A stretch of 64,000 nucleotides of DNA. Origin: Eubacterium sp. Lineage in GTDB: Bacteria > Bacillota > Clostridia > Lachnospirales > Lachnospiraceae. Position numbers and translations under genes: made by a program. A model generated the notes under the pieces. That model had not been told where the DNA came from. It ran no database searches and saw only the letters and a list, made by a program, of their open reading frames with translations. The stretch is from NCBI GenBank assembly GCA_017619835.1, contig JAFZRN010000007.1, forward strand, positions 140,028 through 204,027. Direction: 5' to 3'. This document shows positions 60,956-64,000 of the stretch, piece by piece (the first letter of the stretch is position 1; each line of letters opens with the position of its first letter).

Positions 60956-61999
60956 TCAATATTTTCGTTTAAAATGCATTATCTCACTTATAATTCTTCT
61001 TGAAAATTCTTTGACAAATGACTTCTCTCCGAGGAAGTTATCCGAAAGCATTATGTAACCCTGTCGGGATTTCGGTTTGTCTTTATAAAGAGGTAATTTT
61101 TCCATCACATCTATGGGACCTCTCGTAAAGTAACCTTCGGCTCCGATGCATCCGTCCTTTGAAGAACTGCCGTAATAATAGTTCATATAACCATAATAGA
61201 CCGGAAGCTTTAAAATGAACTCATCCCTTTCAGCGTCCAGCTGCATACCGTCCATAAGATTACATATCGGATGGATGACCGGATAGTTAAGCTTTCCCTT
61301 TATGACAAGCTCGATGCCCTCTCCGCCCCTAACGGGCCTTGTAGAAAGATCAGCTATCCCGAACTCTCCTTTCATCATAAGCTCTATACCGAGCATTGAT
61401 GTAAGATATATCATTCCTTCCATATCATCTCTGTTATGTCTCAGAACCAGTTCTCTTGAATGTGCATCTCCCGAAGCAAGATATCCGAGATAAACATCTA
61501 TCAGCTGTCCGCCGTTAAACATATCAACTCTGTCAAGCCCGATATATCTTTCTATAGTCTTCTGCTTTAGATTCGGAAGACCCAGAGCAAACTTATATGG
61601 TCTTACATATTTAAGAAGATCGAAGCTTCTTAAAGTATCAAAGTTATCGGTAAGGCTTATCGAGAATCTATGCTCGATAAACTGCATCCTCTTCTGGATA
61701 TATGGGATATCAAAGGTATCACCGTTAAAATGCATAAGCACGTCATAATCCTTAAGCATTTCCTGAAAGGTCCTTATCATCTCCGGCTCCGAGGTTCCGT
61801 CATCATTGAAAAGCTGGATGATCTGCCACTCATTTCCGGTAAAGATATTGATACCTATGAGATAGGTAAATGATTTCAAAGGAGAAAGCCCCGTGGTCTC
61901 GATATCGAACATGATGATCTTTTGGTCACCGAAGAAAGGACGTACCATATCAATATCCTTTACCCTGTCATATGGAATTGTCTCAACTATTTTTTCCAT
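60956..61999 (-). CDS. RNase H-like exonuclease domain protein (YprB-like)
   Basis: A 347-residue protein with a DEDD-type RNase H-like fold (YprB/RNase_H_2 family). The acidic motifs are IMFDIETTGLSP (about residues 29-40), MHFNGDTFDIPYIQKR and the late HNRDDMEGMIYLT, giving D-E-D-D/H-type catalytic residues. These proteins act as putative 3'-5' nucleases. Residues ~215-347 are not recognised. The ATG at 61999 has a weak GAAAGAC upstream. Stands alone between a secreted-protein gene and the DivIVA gene. Confidence 0.82.
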   Translation of the reverse strand: MEKIVETIPYDRVKDIDMVRPFFGDQKIIMFDIETTGLSPLKSFTYLIGINIFTGNEWQIIQLFNDDGTSEPEMIRTFQEMLKDYDVLMHFNGDTFDIPYIQKRMQFIEHRFSISLTDNFDTLRSFDLLKYVRPYKFALGLPNLKQKTIERYIGLDRVDMFNGGQLIDVYLGYLASGDAHSRELVLRHNRDDMEGMIYLTSMLGIELMMKGEFGIADLSTRPVRGGEGIELVIKGKLNYPVIHPICNLMDGMQLDAERDEFILKLPVYYGYMNYYYGSSSKDGCIGAEGYFTRGPIDVMEKLPLYKDKPKSRQGYIMLSDNFLGEKSFVKEFSRRIISEIMHFKRKY

Positions 62000-62016
62000 G
62001 CTGTCTTTCTGTAATA

Positions 62017-64000
62017 CTATTTAACTGTTATATTGATCGTTGCTGTCCTGCTTAATGAATTATAGTTCGAATTGCCTGCTGCTTTTACTTTGACCTTAAC
62101 CTTGTAGGCGCCCTTTTTGAGCCCCTTCTTTACAGTAAGCTTTCCGGTCTTTTTGTCTATCATAAATTTATTCTTGTAGTTCTTTTTGCCCTTCTTTGCA
62201 GAAGAAAGCGAGTACGTAATATTGCCCTCTCCTTTTTTCTTGAACTTGATCGTCTTGGAAACTTTATACTTCTTAGTCTTCTTCTTAATAGTTAAGAGCT
62301 TTAATGTTACTTTCTTTCCCTTAACCTTAAGAGGATTAGCTGCCTTATTAATTGTAAATTCAGCTTTGGCACTTCCCGTATAGTTACCCTTAAGTGTAAC
62401 CGTAATGGTGTAGGTACCGGCGTTAATGCAATCACCTGAGTATGCTACTGTATAATCGGTTTCAGCCTTAAGGACTGTATCGCCATCCTTGACGGTAACT
62501 GTCGGCTTCTGCTCTTTTCCGTTATATGTAAATGTCATCGCCGAAAGCTCAATTTTCGGAGCAACTGCCTTTGGCCCCATCGGTTCTTTGGGTTCTTCAG
62601 TTCCGGGCTCCTTGGGCTCTTCCTTAGCCTTTATAGTAAAGGTCAGTTCCTTAGTTCCTTCATAGTAATCTCCCTTTAGTGTAACAACCGCTGTAGCAGT
62701 TCCCGGTTCTATGTTGTTTATATATTCTACCGAGTAGCATTCTTCCGAAAGATTCTCTTCAGAATTAGCCACTGTTACCTCAGGCTTGATCTCCTGACCT
62801 GTATAAGTAAACTCATCTGCTTCTAACTTGATATTGCTGACTTTAAGCAATGGAATGCCTGCTTCTTCCTCCATGCCGCATACTGAACAAACACCATAGA
62901 TCATTCCATCTTCATCCGGAGTAGCCTTCTTAATACGTTCTCCCCACTTATGCTCTTCACATTCGAATACTGCACATAAAGCTCTGGCATAAGCTTCACA
63001 GGTATATTCCGGCTCATCTGAAAGAAGTTCCTCTGAAGGGGATTCAACAAATGAGCTTTCACCTATTTCTCCTTCAAACCATCCGACAAACCTATAACCT
63101 TCAGCAGCCTTTGCCGTCAGCTTAACCTCTCCTTCCGGAGCGGTGAAATTCATGGTCGTTGCATCTTCATAAATATAATCATCTTTTGATGTTTGAATAT
63201 TAACAGTACCGCACTGATAATTCTCAGGATTAGAAGCGTTATAAACACCTAAAGCCATATATGCAAACCAGTCAGCATACAGAACCATATCATCCTCTAC
63301 AACAGATGAGAAATAGTATCTGTTAACCATATCATCGGATGTATACCAGCCATTAAAGACCATACCTTCCTGTGTCGGTTTTTCAGGTTCAACCGCTTTC
63401 TCTCCGGGGATTACATACTGCGTAGCAATGCTGCTTCCACCACGGGAGTTAAATTCTACCATATAGGTTTTAGTTACATTTATAAAGAACTCCTTTGTCA
63501 CTCCGGTAAATCCACTGTCCTCTTTTGCAACAGCACTTATCTTATATGTAGACGTTCTTGTATCTTCATCATATGTGAGAGGAAACTCTGCATCTTCATA
63601 AGACACTTCACCTTCTGATATAATCTTTCGCTGAATCTTCAGATCATACTTATCAGACTTAAGAAGCTCACGCGCACCATCTTCGTCCTGGTAGTAAACC
63701 TTAACAGAAGGTGAAACACTATTCTCTTCTTCTAAATAATAGCTTCGATTACCAAAAATATCATCAAATAATAATATATATCCCGAATTATTTTCACCAC
63801 TGATTCCTAAGTCTGAAGGAAGTGATGGTGGGGTCATAACATTAATAACATATTCAGATAAATCACTATTCGGCTCATTTGAAGAATAATTACTATTATT
63901 GAAATATGCTATGTTATCATATAAATCACGAGATACAATATTGACTATAGACCAGTCTCCGGATGCAGTTTGGTCTTCTACTTTAAATTCGCCTTCCCAA
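62017..64000 (-). CDS. Secreted repeat protein, 5' end off the window
   Basis: The frame is open from the right edge to the stop at 62017, so the N-terminus with the signal peptide is missing. Visible order: an unknown region; a Listeria-Bacteroides (Flg_new/InlB B) repeat (VEFNSRGGSSIATQYVIPGE ... FNGWYTSDD); a second region with ALYFxGWFEGE pattern; a C-x2-C block (CSVCGMEEE); two Ig-like repeats of the type 'FTYNGKEQKPTVTVKDG ... AGTYTITVTLKGNY'; and a lysine-rich tail ending INITVK. No LPXTG. An adhesion or wall-binding role is inferred from the domains. Confidence 0.8.
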   Translation of the reverse strand, partial: WEGEFKVEDQTASGDWSIVNIVSRDLYDNIAYFNNSNYSSNEPNSDLSEYVINVMTPPSLPSDLGISGENNSGYILLFDDIFGNRSYYLEEENSVSPSVKVYYQDEDGARELLKSDKYDLKIQRKIISEGEVSYEDAEFPLTYDEDTRTSTYKISAVAKEDSGFTGVTKEFFINVTKTYMVEFNSRGGSSIATQYVIPGEKAVEPEKPTQEGMVFNGWYTSDDMVNRYYFSSVVEDDMVLYADWFAYMALGVYNASNPENYQCGTVNIQTSKDDYIYEDATTMNFTAPEGEVKLTAKAAEGYRFVGWFEGEIGESSFVESPSEELLSDEPEYTCEAYARALCAVFECEEHKWGERIKKATPDEDGMIYGVCSVCGMEEEAGIPLLKVSNIKLEADEFTYTGQEIKPEVTVANSEENLSEECYSVEYINNIEPGTATAVVTLKGDYYEGTKELTFTIKAKEEPKEPGTEEPKEPMGPKAVAPKIELSAMTFTYNGKEQKPTVTVKDGDTVLKAETDYTVAYSGDCINAGTYTITVTLKGNYTGSAKAEFTINKAANPLKVKGKKVTLKLLTIKKKTKKYKVSKTIKFKKKGEGNITYSLSSAKKGKKNYKNKFMIDKKTGKLTVKKGLKKGAYKVKVKVKAAGNSNYNSLSRTATINITVK

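Noticed and set aside
1-64000. tRNA, rRNA, IS elements or prophage
   Set aside because: No cloverleaf with a T-arm GGTTCGAATCC-like motif, no rRNA sequence and no transposase, integrase cluster or phage structural gene was seen; xerD is the chromosomal recombinase.

Overview
The window looks like chromosome from a strictly anaerobic Firmicute of the Lachnospiraceae type (Butyrivibrio/Eubacterium-like; genus not determinable by eye). Supporting signs are AGGAGG-type ribosome binding sites, TTGACA/TATAAT promoters, a biotin-dependent Na+-translocating decarboxylase operon, formate-tetrahydrofolate ligase with FolD, RNase Y, DivIVA-type proteins, a class B sortase, a GH94 disaccharide phosphorylase, and many secreted BspA-like/Ig-like proteins with lysine-rich ends. 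Base composition is moderately AT-rich. Every gene except one (tmcAL, about 43.3-44.5 kb) lies on the minus strand, so transcription runs right to left.

Layout by coordinate. 0-1.3 kb: a redox operon (membrane thioredoxin, a 46-residue CXXC protein, and a 4Fe-4S membrane protein cut by the left edge). 1.4-4.0 kb: a BspA-like surface protein and a lipoprotein. 4.1-9.6 kb: a five-gene Na+-pumping decarboxylase/transcarboxylase operon. 9.6-14.5 kb: a 1613-residue surface protein. 14.5-22.0 kb: pgsA, rimO, folD, fhs, ftsK/spoIIIE. 22.1-28.2 kb: GH94 phosphorylase, pnp with a structured leader, and an aroE-aroK fusion. 28.3-31.1 kb: two near-identical secreted proteins on either side of rpsO. 31.3-36.7 kb: a giant secreted protein with an aerolysin-like segment. 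36.9-43.1 kb: aroC, xerD, a Nudix enzyme, rny, recX, recA. 43.3-50.6 kb: tmcAL, a coiled-coil protein, coaD, rsmD, recG, a FakA-like kinase and an Asp23 protein. 50.7-62.0 kb: rpmB, sortase B, Nudix, penicillin-binding protein, FtsW/RodA, U32 peptidase, zapA, ruvB, ruvA, a DivIVA protein and an RNase H-like nuclease. The right edge cuts another secreted protein with Listeria-Bacteroides and Ig-like repeats.

Housekeeping genes form familiar clusters (ruvA-ruvB-zapA-U32-ftsW-pbp; recA-recX; folD-fhs; rsmD-coaD). Between them sit six large secreted proteins. None of the complete ones carries an LPXTG anchor, and all end in lysine-rich modules.

Three points deserve attention. First, two of the secreted-protein genes share a promoter element (ACTACCC exactly 32 nt upstream of TATAAT), with three copies at 21-22 bp spacing before the giant gene. 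Second, pnp has its own promoter followed by a roughly 118-nt leader that folds by hand into a closed three-way junction. Third, a dispersed family of palindromes keeps a few constant cores, sometimes inside different arms; one copy sits in frame inside the U32 peptidase gene. No tRNA, rRNA, CRISPR array, transposase or phage gene was seen.
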